NCBI RefSeq assembly: GCF_014196715.1
Contig: NZ_JACIEF010000004.1
Span: forward strand, 124,001-188,000
Reading direction: 5' to 3'
DNA length: 64,000 bases
From: Pedobacter zeae
GTDB lineage: Bacteria; Bacteroidota; Bacteroidia; Sphingobacteriales; Sphingobacteriaceae
Below the pieces are notes generated by a model. That model was not told where the DNA came from and did no database searches. It saw only the letters and a list, made by a program, of their open reading frames with translations. This document shows positions 19,932 through 27,611 of this stretch, piece by piece; position 1 is the first letter of the stretch, and every line of letters starts with the position of its first letter. The position numbers and the translations under genes are program-made.

Positions 19932-20696
19932 TTAATATAGTACGGCTGTTGCGTCTTTATCTTTTTGCGATAAAACGGTTGCACCCGAGCCGCATTGGCC
20001 ACCGTTCATGAGCGACTGGGAATCTGTTCCGGTAACACCAGGAACATTTGTCGCAGTTGACTCGCCTTGGGCTGCCCAGTTGGTATGCCTGAATGAGATG
20101 CAGTGGCCAAATTCATGGCAAATGGTTCTGGCACGTTGAGCAAACGAATTACCTGCAATATAACTTTTGTTGATTTTGATTAAAGCACCTGCACTTCCAC
20201 CTGATGGGAATTGGCCCTGACCACAAACCCCAGATCCTAAATTTTCATCTTTGATCAGGATGTCATATGGAGCTGTAGTTACAATATTAAAGCGTAGAGT
20301 AGAGCCAGATACGCCATTCCATTGCGCAATCGCACTATTAATCTCGCTGCTCATGGAAGTCATAGATGGATCTACAAAAACCCTGATGTTTAATTTATTG
20401 GTGCTGTTCACAATGCTTCCGGTATAATACTGCTCGGTTTTTGGTGCAGTAGCACTGGCCGGGATGCTCATGTTTTTAGGAAATATAATATCTTCTTCAA
20501 CAATATATTCATTTCCATTATCGACAATGCTCGATTCGGGGAAGCCCAGGTTTTTAATGTGCTGTAAAACCTTATCGGCATTTTTTACAGTTTCTTGTGG
20601 TTCTGGTGTTAAGGTTTCCTGGTTTTTTTTACATGCTGCAAATACAACTATTGCAACCATCGCTAAAGCAGCGATCTTTTTTAGGTTTTTTTTCAT
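19932..20696 (-). CDS. Lipoprotein zinc protease of the M57/dual-action HEIGH type
   Basis: 254 residues with a lipoprotein signal ending VVFAAC (Cys22). The zinc-binding motif HEFGHCISFRH at 194-204 supplies His194, Glu195 and His198, with the R-H that marks this family of Bacteroidota metallopeptidases. A Gly-rich, Cys-containing stretch (GSGVCGQGQFPSGGSAG) precedes it and C-terminal NGGQCGSG may form a disulphide with it. It should be anchored in the periplasm or on the surface; substrate unknown. Its promoter carries a palindrome (see 20734-20757), so expression is likely repressor- or activator-controlled. Confidence 0.88.
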   Translation of the reverse strand: MKKNLKKIAALAMVAIVVFAACKKNQETLTPEPQETVKNADKVLQHIKNLGFPESSIVDNGNEYIVEEDIIFPKNMSIPASATAPKTEQYYTGSIVNSTNKLNIRVFVDPSMTSMSSEINSAIAQWNGVSGSTLRFNIVTTAPYDILIKDENLGSGVCGQGQFPSGGSAGALIKINKSYIAGNSFAQRARTICHEFGHCISFRHTNWAAQGESTATNVPGVTGTDSQSLMNGGQCGSGATVLSQKDKDATAVLY

Positions 20697-20733
20697 TAGA
20701 TAATAGGTTAGTTAATCCTTAAGAGCTGATAAA

Positions 20734-20757
20734 CAAATGTAACAGAACGTGTTACAT
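20734..20757 (-). promoter_or_regulatory. Promoter -7 box overlapped by a palindromic operator
   Basis: On the minus strand TACATTTG (20734-20741) is an exact TAnnTTTG box ~38 bases before the metalloprotease start. It is overlapped by a perfect inverted repeat ATGTAACA-N5-TGTTACAT at 20737-20757. A symmetric site sitting on the -7 box is what a dimeric repressor site looks like. Confidence 0.55.
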
Positions 20758-20874
20758 AAATTTTAAGCCAACCTCGAATTTTACATGAAAACTTAATCTA
20801 TATTGTTTGTGGCTGTTTAAAACAAATGTTGTATTTAAAAATTTACACGAATAGTCTGTTTTGCCGATATTTAT

Positions 20875-20931
20875 TTAGGTTAAACCTAAGCTAAAATGTA
20901 TGTTATAACCCGGATAAATACAGGTTAAACC
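20875..20931. repeat. Two copies of AGGTTAAACC between divergent genes
   Basis: AGGTTAAACC at 20877-20886 and 20922-20931, with a degenerate third copy AGGTTAGAAC near 20949. The first is part of a 7-1-7 palindrome TTAGGTT-A-AACCTAA at 20875-20889. The 350-base gap around it otherwise holds no gene and separates the protease and DinB genes. Confidence 0.4.
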
Positions 20932-21047
20932 AGTACAAAATCAACAGGTTAGAACAAATGGAAAAATATTTTTTATTTTGATTTTTACACTGCCATAGGG
21001 TTGTCAGTGGTGTGTGCTTTCTTTGTTTAACTAAAAAACAAAAAGCT

Positions 21048-21572
21048 ATGATACAGGAACAATTAACCGCTGAAACAATGGAAGAAACTTCCCTTGTGTA
21101 TTTAATGAAGAATTATGCAAACTATAATTTTTGGGCCAATTTAACCTTGGTAAACTGGTTAAAACCCCATCCCGAAGCCTTATTGGAGCAAGAAGTATTA
21201 TCGAGTTTTAAAAGTGTAAAACTAACGCTCGCGCACATCCTGCAGGCGCAGGAGTATTGGTATTCTATACTGACCAAAACAGAATTTAAATTCAGGGAAT
21301 ATGGAAGCTTAAATGACATTTTTGATTCCCTGTTGAAACAGTCAGAAAACCTTGCTACATATATTACAGCAATAGGCGAAAATAAATTTAATGAAAAAAC
21401 AGAAATTCAAAGCCCCTGGTTTACTTCTGATTTTGAGAATTTCGAATATGTGCTGCATGTTTTTAACCACAGTACCTATCACCGTGGCCAAATCATTACC
21501 ATTTGTCACAATTTAGGGATAACAGGTGCACCCATGACCGATTATAACTTTTATAATGTAGTGGCGAAATAA
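21048..21572 (+). CDS. DinB-family four-helix protein
   Basis: 174 residues from the ATG at 21048; a GTG 12 codons upstream gives an implausible Cys-rich leader. The sequence matches the DinB/YfiT metal-binding helix-bundle pattern: YANYNFWANLTLVNWL at the start, ILQAQEYWYSIL with a histidine just before, and NHSTYHRGQIITI near the C-terminus, whose histidines complete the metal site. Members act as metal-dependent thiol transferases or hydrolases; function is unassigned here. Monocistronic, followed by a terminator. Confidence 0.85.
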   Translation: MIQEQLTAETMEETSLVYLMKNYANYNFWANLTLVNWLKPHPEALLEQEVLSSFKSVKLTLAHILQAQEYWYSILTKTEFKFREYGSLNDIFDSLLKQSENLATYITAIGENKFNEKTEIQSPWFTSDFENFEYVLHVFNHSTYHRGQIITICHNLGITGAPMTDYNFYNVVAK

Positions 21573-21590
21573 GATATGGCGGGTTATAGT

Positions 21591-21639
21591 GGCTTGTCAG
21601 AGAAGCGCATTCAATATCGTTCTTCTGACAAGCCTTTTT
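21591..21639 (+). terminator. Intrinsic terminator of the DinB gene
   Basis: Perfect 10-bp stem GGCTTGTCAG (21591-21600) / CTGACAAGCC (21625-21634), extended by partial AGAA/TTCT pairing, then TTTTT. Confidence 0.85.
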
Positions 21640-21659
21640 GCCTGTTAAGTTGCCGTTAA

Positions 21660-21839
21660 TTATTTTTTATTATCGTGTTTCCTTTGGTTGTCCTTATTGG
21701 AAGTTTGATCTGACCTTTGGCCACCACCATTGGTGATTCCCTGGATTTTTTTATCGGTTTTAACATCGTGGTTAGCCCGGTCGGCTATTGAACTGCCTTG
21801 AACTGTTGGATTGTTTTTTGGTGTGCCCGTATTTTTCAT
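21660..21839 (-). CDS. Small hydrophilic protein, 59 residues, probably disordered
   Basis: An intact frame from the ATG beginning at 21839 to the TAA at 21660-21662. It starts MKNTGTPKNNPTVQGSS, continues IADRANHDVKTDKKIQG, has a Gly-rich NGGGQRSDQ segment and ends NQRKHDNKK. It has no hydrophobic segment, no cysteine and no aromatic residue, and is rich in Asn, Lys, Asp, Gln and Gly. This composition is typical of small stress-associated or intrinsically disordered proteins of the phylum and quite unlike a random frame. No signal peptide. It lies alone between a terminator and an apparently empty region. I cannot assign a function. Confidence 0.6.
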   Translation of the reverse strand: MKNTGTPKNNPTVQGSSIADRANHDVKTDKKIQGITNGGGQRSDQTSNKDNQRKHDNKK

Positions 21840-22164
21840 AACTCAAAAGATTTAGTAAATAAATAGCAGAGCGCTATCATAACAACCAAAGTGGAATTGG
21901 ATATGTTTTGATTTTTTTGAGTTAGGTTTAAATCAATTAATCCTTATTTCGAACGAAATGCTCTGCGAAGCTCAATCTGATTAAATAGCGCTCTCCGGTT
22001 TCATCATGCTCCAGTCGAGATAACGAACGTATAAAAAATCAATGAACAATTCCCATAACGGCCAAATATGAACTGTCGGCCAGTGAGAAAGAGGTCATCA
22101 ACTCATTTACAGATAAACTATGGCCGAATGAACCATTGACCGATGAACTACTGACTAATACTCC
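21840..22164. other. Intergenic region with degenerate ATGAAC/TTGACC-type tract
   Basis: No gene seen. From about 22111 to 22160 the sequence becomes a low-complexity series of related words (CGAATGAACC, ATTGACCGATGAAC, TACTGACTAATAC), a style of decayed intergenic repeat also visible elsewhere in this window (58815-58850, 60655-61095). Confidence 0.4.
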
Positions 22165-22866
22165 CTAGTACAGCAAAAATATAGTAGGTTGTTTGTGCAG
22201 GTCTATATTTTCTTTGCGCCAGTTATAAACACTTTGGGTTTTAATGAATTCATCTGCAGCGGTAAGGTTACTGGCTACACAAAGCTGGGTATGGGGTTTG
22301 CAGCTTTTTAACACCTCTTCTAAAAGCTGGTTATTGCGGAATGGTGTTTCAATAAAAATCTGTGTTTGTTTATAACGGCTGGCCGATAGATCAAGATCTT
22401 TGATCCTCTTGGAGCGTTGCTCTTTATCAATAGGCAAATATCCCCAAAAGGCGAAACTCTGTCCGTTAAAACCTGAGGCCATTAAGGCCAGTAAAATCGA
22501 ACTTGGCCCTACCAGCGGAACTACTTTGATGCCGCGTTTATGCGCCTCCGCCACAATATCCGCGCCCGGATCGGCCACTCCGGGGCAACCCGCTTCACTC
22601 ATTAAACCCACGTCTTTTCCAGCAGTAAGCGCTGTAAAAAATTGCCCTAAATCCTTCCGGTTATGTTTACCATAATCGTGTACAATTAAATCTTTCTGAG
22701 GAGTTTTTAGCCCAGCCTCTTTTAAAAAGCGACGGGCGGTTTTACTATTTTCGACAATGTAGGTATCAATCTGGTTAATGGTATCAACCAGGTAAGGGGT
22801 AAAAGTTTTATGTGCTACCTCTTCGGCCAATGGTACAGGAATAAGGTATAAGGTGCCTTTTTGCAT
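22165..22866 (-). CDS. Tetrapyrrole-methylase-fold SAM-dependent methyltransferase (RsmI-like)
   Basis: 233 residues from the ATG at 22866; the upstream in-frame Met nine codons earlier overlaps the promoter box. TP_methylase features are the N-terminal GTLYLIPVPLAEE, the SEAGCPGVADPGADIVAEAH loop, and VPLVGPSSILLALMASGFNG for SAM binding. It resembles RsmI (16S rRNA 2'-O-methyltransferase of C1402) but has an atypical N-terminal motif and lacks RsmI's C-terminal extension, so it may be the RsmI paralogue common in Bacteroidota rather than RsmI itself. Monocistronic. Confidence 0.85.
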   Translation of the reverse strand: MQKGTLYLIPVPLAEEVAHKTFTPYLVDTINQIDTYIVENSKTARRFLKEAGLKTPQKDLIVHDYGKHNRKDLGQFFTALTAGKDVGLMSEAGCPGVADPGADIVAEAHKRGIKVVPLVGPSSILLALMASGFNGQSFAFWGYLPIDKEQRSKRIKDLDLSASRYKQTQIFIETPFRNNQLLEEVLKSCKPHTQLCVASNLTAADEFIKTQSVYNWRKENIDLHKQPTIFLLY

Positions 22867-22870
22867 GCTA

Positions 22871-22878
22871 CAAAAATA
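22871..22878 (-). promoter_or_regulatory. -7 box immediately before the methyltransferase ATG
   Basis: On the minus strand TATTTTTG is an exact TAnnTTTG match ending four bases before the ATG at 22866. Transcription from it would start at or next to the start codon, predicting a leaderless mRNA. No good -33 TTG is visible. Confidence 0.4.
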
Positions 22879-23143
22879 CACAATAAATGGCATTTAAGTT
22901 CTAAATCGTACAGATCTGGCAAAACTATCTATTTTGTAAGCAAATGTGTAGCAAATTTTATTTCTAACTGACTTATTTTCTGCACAATTAAAAATAGGCT
23001 TAAAGCGTTAGATATTAGTTAAGTATGCCCTGAAAGGTAATATTTGCGGGAAAAGTTAGAAACTATGCATGCATATTAAACCTTCTGAATTTTTGGTGCT
23101 CTAATTGATACATAGTTGATAGGTTATTAAAATAAACATACAA

Positions 23144-24709
23144 ATGAAAACACTGAAATCTGCGGCACTTGTGCTGGGGCTGTTTGGGCTCCTTGCCGGA
23201 ACCACAACCCTTGTCAGGGCACAAGACTATTCAAACGATTACCGGAACGATGGTTATAGTACCGGCAACATCTCTTTACAGACTTTTTACGATGAGCTTT
23301 CGCCCTACGGCACCTGGATACAGGACCCACAATATGGTTATGTTTGGCGTCCGGATGTAGATCAAAGTGATTTCCGTCCGTATTATACAAACGGACGTTG
23401 GGTGATGACAGAATATGGTAATACCTGGGTTTCTAATTACGATTGGGGCTGGGCACCTTTCCACTATGGCCGCTGGGTAATTAACAGCTACAGGCAATGG
23501 ATTTGGTTACCTGATACCAATTGGGGACCGGCATGGGTAGATTGGAGAAGTGGCGATGGTTATTACGGATGGGCGCCAATGGCACCAACCATTAGTATTA
23601 ATTTAAGCTTTGGCCGCCGCTATGTAGTACCTGAGTTTTGCTGGAACTTTATTCCACAGCGCAATATTTATGTGAGTGTATTCCCAAGATACGATTACGG
23701 ACGCAATAATGTATACATCCGCAACACCACCATCATCAATAATACTTATGTATATAACAGAAGAACTTATTATGGCGGACCAAGGATTGAAGATATCAGG
23801 CGTGCAACTAATAGGGACGTAACAGTTTACCGTTATGCGCAAAGTTCAAGACCAGGCGCAAGCAGGGTAGGCGACAGAGAGGTTTCTATTTACAGGCCTA
23901 GGCCAGAGCGTAACGTAGATAACCGCAATGCTGCGCCAAGAAGATTTGAACAGGGAAATGCAGGTTTGAGTAGAAACGGAAGAAACGAGGGGTATGCCAA
24001 CCGTGCTCAAAATGGGGGTAATCCGGGCAATAATGATAACCGTTTCGGATCAAGAGATAGCCGTAATTCTACACAGCCGGATAGAAATAACAACACTATA
24101 GGTCGGGACAATAATAACAGGGATGCTAACGGACGTTTTGGCCGTGGAGGTATGAATGGTATCGATAACGGAAACAGGGCAGATAATGCAAACCGTGGCC
24201 AGGATCAACAACGTTTAGAGCAGATAAGGCAACAGCGTAATCAGGACCGTATGAGCGTAGATCAACAACGTTCGCAACGTGATATGCAGCCACAACGTGG
24301 CCAGGATGACCAACAACGTGCTCAAATGGAGCAATTAAGGGCACAGCGTAACGAGCAGATGCAGCAACAACGTAATGAACAAATGCAACAGCAGCGTGCA
24401 CAACAAGCCCAGCAACAACAGCAAGAGAGGGCACAACGCGATGCACAGGTTCAACAGCAACGCAACGAGCAAATGCAACAACAACGTGCTCAAATGGAGC
24501 AACAAAGGGCGCAACGTAATGAGCAGATGCAACAGCAACGTGCCCAACAACAGCAGGAAAGGGCACAGCGTGATGCACAAATGCAGCAACAGCGTAACGA
24601 GCAAATGCAACAGCGACAAGAACAAAGAAGAATGGAAGCCCCACAACAACGTGGTGGTGGCGGTGAAAGGAGTGAAGGCGGAAGACCATCAAGAGGTGGT
24701 AGAGGATAA
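23144..24709 (+). CDS. Secreted DUF6600-like protein with long Gln/Arg-rich C-terminal tail
   Basis: 521 residues. The signal peptide is LKSAALVLGLFGLLAGTTTLVRAQ. The folded part (about residues 40-200) is full of Tyr/Trp-Gly motifs such as YGTWIQDPQYGYVWRP, WGWAPFHYGRWV and DGYYGWAPM, the pattern of DUF6600/YXWGXW-type proteins. From about residue 260 the chain is Asn/Arg/Gly rich and from about 350 Gln/Arg rich with repeated NEQMQQQRAQ-like words, ending in a Gly/Arg tail. It is likely periplasmic or outer-membrane associated with a disordered basic tail that could bind anionic polymers; that is inference. Followed by a terminator. Confidence 0.8.
   Translation: MKTLKSAALVLGLFGLLAGTTTLVRAQDYSNDYRNDGYSTGNISLQTFYDELSPYGTWIQDPQYGYVWRPDVDQSDFRPYYTNGRWVMTEYGNTWVSNYDWGWAPFHYGRWVINSYRQWIWLPDTNWGPAWVDWRSGDGYYGWAPMAPTISINLSFGRRYVVPEFCWNFIPQRNIYVSVFPRYDYGRNNVYIRNTTIINNTYVYNRRTYYGGPRIEDIRRATNRDVTVYRYAQSSRPGASRVGDREVSIYRPRPERNVDNRNAAPRRFEQGNAGLSRNGRNEGYANRAQNGGNPGNNDNRFGSRDSRNSTQPDRNNNTIGRDNNNRDANGRFGRGGMNGIDNGNRADNANRGQDQQRLEQIRQQRNQDRMSVDQQRSQRDMQPQRGQDDQQRAQMEQLRAQRNEQMQQQRNEQMQQQRAQQAQQQQQERAQRDAQVQQQRNEQMQQQRAQMEQQRAQRNEQMQQQRAQQQQERAQRDAQMQQQRNEQMQQRQEQRRMEAPQQRGGGGERSEGGRPSRGGRG
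24320..24628 (+). repeat. Internal repeat coding for Gln/Arg-rich tail
   Basis: A unit beginning GCTCAAATGGAGCAA at 24320 recurs at 24488 (168 bases, 56 codons later) with a shortened second copy. It encodes AQMEQ(L/Q)RAQRNEQMQQQ followed by an ERAQRDAQ segment. Built from smaller CAACGTAA/CAGCGTAA words. Confidence 0.75.
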
Positions 24710-24713
24710 ATAG

Positions 24714-24745
24714 AAAAAGTCCCGATGAAAATCGGGACTTTTTTT
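24714..24745 (+). terminator. Intrinsic terminator of the DUF6600-like gene
   Basis: Perfect 13-bp stem AAAAAGTCCCGAT (24714-24726) / ATCGGGACTTTTT with GAAA tetraloop and T run. Its A-rich left flank also suits the convergent SusCD operon. Confidence 0.93.
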
Positions 24746-24794
24746 GTTCCGGCTGAGACGGATTTTAAGAAGATCGAAAATTATTCGTTAATGT

Positions 24795-25751
24795 TTATTT
24801 TACTTTAAAAACCTGGAATTCGGCTAAGTGCGTATAACCCTGAGACCCTTCGGTCATTTCCAATTTCAGGAACCTTACTTTAGTGGGGGCATCGAGCTCG
24901 TAGTTCTGTAACGCTTTTAAACTGGGATCCATGGCTTTAGCTGTTAAAAGATCAGTCCAAACGGCGCCATCAATGCTTCCTTTCAGGTTAAATTTGGTAA
25001 ATCCTGTATTGTTGTTGTTGCGGGGAGCCATAGATATGCTGGTTACATTGGTTAGCGCAAGCATATCCACCTGGATCCAATGTGGGTAAGGTAAAACAGA
25101 GGGTGAATATTGCGAATGCCAGAAAGTTGTCAGGTCGCCGTCCAGTATACTGGAAAGTGATCCATCGCCAGCCTGAGTGCTTGATGCCGTAAGCGCCCAT
25201 CCTGTTCTGTCTGCAAGAATCTCAGGAGCTTTATACTTCACGGTGGTGATAAACATCGTTTTCAACAAAGGATTAATCTTATATCCCGAGGCATCAATAA
25301 TACTTAACGGCAACATGTACACTTTGTTGGGATCCAGGTTTTTAGAATTATATTTTAAAGAAACCAGGTTGGAAGTAATTGCTCCGCTGGGGATGGTTAC
25401 ATCCAGGCTGCTAATGGTGTAAGCACTTTCGGGAAGTTTTAAATAAGGGCTAAGATTTTGGCTGGTGCGCACAACATTTACACTATCAAAGGCTTTATCA
25501 TCTATCTTAAATTTCACTGTAATATTATTTAGCGGCAAACCTACAGCGGCGAAGGATGCACCAAAATTGTAAGATACCACGGTATCTTTTGCCGGATAAA
25601 CGGTTATTTTTTGTGCATTAGCCTGTCTGGAAACATACACCAATGCGTTTTCTTTACTGTCTGATTTTTCAAGGTATGCTTCTTCTTTCTTACATGCACT
25701 CATCGCTGTAAGAACGGCTATGATACAGGGCAATATTTTATATAGTTTCAT
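24795..25751 (-). CDS. Lipoprotein with DUF1735 and C-terminal F5/8 type C (discoidin) domain
   Basis: 318 residues from the ATG at 25751; a start 40 codons upstream would overlap the SusD gene. The lipoprotein signal ends VLTAMSAC (Cys19). Residues ~40-170 match DUF1735 (VYVSRQANAQ, VNVVRTSQNLSPYLKLPESAYTIS), a domain that occurs in SusCD accessory lipoproteins. Residues ~180-318 are an F5/8C jelly roll (GDGSLSSILDGDLTTFWHSQ, PHWIQVDM, VRFLKLEMTEG). Likely a surface glycan-binding protein. Last gene of the sigma/anti-sigma/SusCD operon, starting 16 bases after SusD. Confidence 0.88.
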   Translation of the reverse strand: MKLYKILPCIIAVLTAMSACKKEEAYLEKSDSKENALVYVSRQANAQKITVYPAKDTVVSYNFGASFAAVGLPLNNITVKFKIDDKAFDSVNVVRTSQNLSPYLKLPESAYTISSLDVTIPSGAITSNLVSLKYNSKNLDPNKVYMLPLSIIDASGYKINPLLKTMFITTVKYKAPEILADRTGWALTASSTQAGDGSLSSILDGDLTTFWHSQYSPSVLPYPHWIQVDMLALTNVTSISMAPRNNNNTGFTKFNLKGSIDGAVWTDLLTAKAMDPSLKALQNYELDAPTKVRFLKLEMTEGSQGYTHLAEFQVFKVK

Positions 25752-25767
25752 ATAACATAGTTTTAAG

Positions 25768-27609
25768 TTAATATCCCGGAAGCTGAACAATTTGTTTGTT
25801 CCTGTCCATTTCATTCTGGCGATAAGGGAGGAAATAAAATTTACGTTGCCACAGAACCCTGGTGGTTGCAACTACACGTTTGTAAAAAGCAGGGTCAGAC
25901 AAAGAAGTACCGGCATCGATGTTCATGCCATAAAAATCGCCACCTTGTTTCGAACCCATTTCATCGGGGATTTTCCACCGGCGAACATCCCAAAACCTAA
26001 TGCCCGATTCGTAGCAGAGCTCGATTCGTCTTTCCAGGCGGATTTGTTTCCGCATTTCGGCCTGGCCAAGGTCTGCCGGAATTGCTGGTATGCCTCCACG
26101 TGTACGTACCTCATTCAGGTATTTTAACACATCGGCATGGCCCGGCTGCGATTCGTTCAAAGCCTCTGCATAACTTAAATACAATTCGGCCATCCTGATC
26201 AGCATAGCCGGGCGTGCGGGGTTGCTTCCGGTGCTTAAATTGGTATTGGGATGGATGTTTTTTCTGGCTGTATACCCTGTTTTTGGATAATCCCGTGCAT
26301 TTGCTTTTTTGCCCGATGCTGCCGTAGAATAATAAGTAACATAGGTTTGTCCTGCAGCAGGAACCACCGGTATCACAGCCCCGCTAAAGGTGACATCGAC
26401 ATAAAAACGGGGCTCTCTTCCAACATACATATTATTTGTTCCTGCCGAATAATAAGGTGTTGCGGTGTTGGTGAACGTTGTTTCATTATAGGAAGGCGTT
26501 TCTTTAATACCGCGCCCATTTTCCATCCTGAAATCGTCAACCAGTTCCTGTAGCACACCAATACCGTTCCAGCCATTGCCGGATAGGGAATTTTTTGGCG
26601 CACAGTGCTGAGACCAGCCAGAATGCACGTTGGTTGCCCTTCTTAACCAAACCCCTTCTTCTTTCCAGCCATCCCAAAACATATCCCTGGTCGAATTAAA
26701 TCCCTGCAGAAATAAGTTGGCATTCTGTTTTATAAAAAGTTTATGGCCCTGGGCCGCATTCAGATCAATGGCTCTTTTCATCGCCTCGGCAGCGGCCGTC
26801 CAACGGGTAGGATCGTACGTTTGGTTAAATAATTGTTTTCCGTCAAAGTTCTTCCAGTCTGCAAATTCTGAATTCCCGTTGAACAGCGGGCTGGCATGTG
26901 CCAGTAAAATCTGCGCTTCAATTGCTGCGGCTATAGGTATTGTAATCCGGCCTACCTGATAATCATCAACGGTGTTGGAACCGGTAAGGTGTAAGCTCGT
27001 CAGGCTGGCTTCCGATGCACGCATTTCATTCAGCACAAACTTTACACACTCATCCCAGGAACTTCTAGGAATTTGAAAGTTATCATTGGGTAAGCCCGAA
27101 ACCAAGGGGGCAATGGCTGCCGGACCCACTTCTTTCATCAGTAACCAGTGGTAGTAAGCCCTTAAAAAACGGGCTTCTCCTTTATATTCTTTTACAATGG
27201 ATTCACCGTTCTGTTGTTCTAAAAGCTCCTTACATTCATCAACCCTTTCCAGAAAAATGTTAATGTTCCGGATCAATTGGTAATAAGTTTCAAAACGTGT
27301 TGGCGAATTATCGCTGGTTACTGCCCCGGAATTGATGGTCAGGGCATTACCTGTTCCCCAATTGGCATACTCCAGCTCATCGCAGGTACCTGCATACTGA
27401 TAGCCATAAGGCTGATCCCATATATCCTGTATACCTGCATACAGGCTAAAGAACCAGCGTTCGGTATTGGCCCTGTTCGAAAATACTTTATCAATGGTAT
27501 TAATATTATCGGGTACGGTATCAAAATAGCCTTTTTTACAACTTGTTGGTAAAAAAAGGAAGGGTATTAATAGCGCCAGAATTAATTTTTTTGCGAATCT
27601 GTTTTTCAT
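25768..27609 (-). CDS. SusD/RagB-family nutrient-binding lipoprotein
   Basis: 613 residues, with lipoprotein signal ending FLFLPTSC (Cys24). SusD landmarks are GEARFLRAYYHWLLMKEVGP, IRMAELYLSYAEALNES, RRIELCYESGIRFWDVRRWK and the terminal DRNKQIVQLPGY. It is longer than the other SusD proteins here, mainly through a middle insertion. It starts two bases after the SusC stop, so the pair is translationally linked. Expected to bind ligand at the cell surface for the SusC channel. Confidence 0.95.
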   Translation of the reverse strand: MKNRFAKKLILALLIPFLFLPTSCKKGYFDTVPDNINTIDKVFSNRANTERWFFSLYAGIQDIWDQPYGYQYAGTCDELEYANWGTGNALTINSGAVTSDNSPTRFETYYQLIRNINIFLERVDECKELLEQQNGESIVKEYKGEARFLRAYYHWLLMKEVGPAAIAPLVSGLPNDNFQIPRSSWDECVKFVLNEMRASEASLTSLHLTGSNTVDDYQVGRITIPIAAAIEAQILLAHASPLFNGNSEFADWKNFDGKQLFNQTYDPTRWTAAAEAMKRAIDLNAAQGHKLFIKQNANLFLQGFNSTRDMFWDGWKEEGVWLRRATNVHSGWSQHCAPKNSLSGNGWNGIGVLQELVDDFRMENGRGIKETPSYNETTFTNTATPYYSAGTNNMYVGREPRFYVDVTFSGAVIPVVPAAGQTYVTYYSTAASGKKANARDYPKTGYTARKNIHPNTNLSTGSNPARPAMLIRMAELYLSYAEALNESQPGHADVLKYLNEVRTRGGIPAIPADLGQAEMRKQIRLERRIELCYESGIRFWDVRRWKIPDEMGSKQGGDFYGMNIDAGTSLSDPAFYKRVVATTRVLWQRKFYFLPYRQNEMDRNKQIVQLPGY

Positions 27610-27611
27610 GA

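Noticed and set aside
24320-24628. CRISPR-like appearance of repeated words
   Set aside because: Repeats are in frame, of varying length and without unique spacers; they encode a Gln/Arg tail.
24126-24692. 188-codon and 104-codon antisense frames rich in His/Val or Leu
   Set aside because: They are the reverse reading of the CAA/CAG/CGT repeat in the Gln/Arg-rich tail, so openness is due to base composition.
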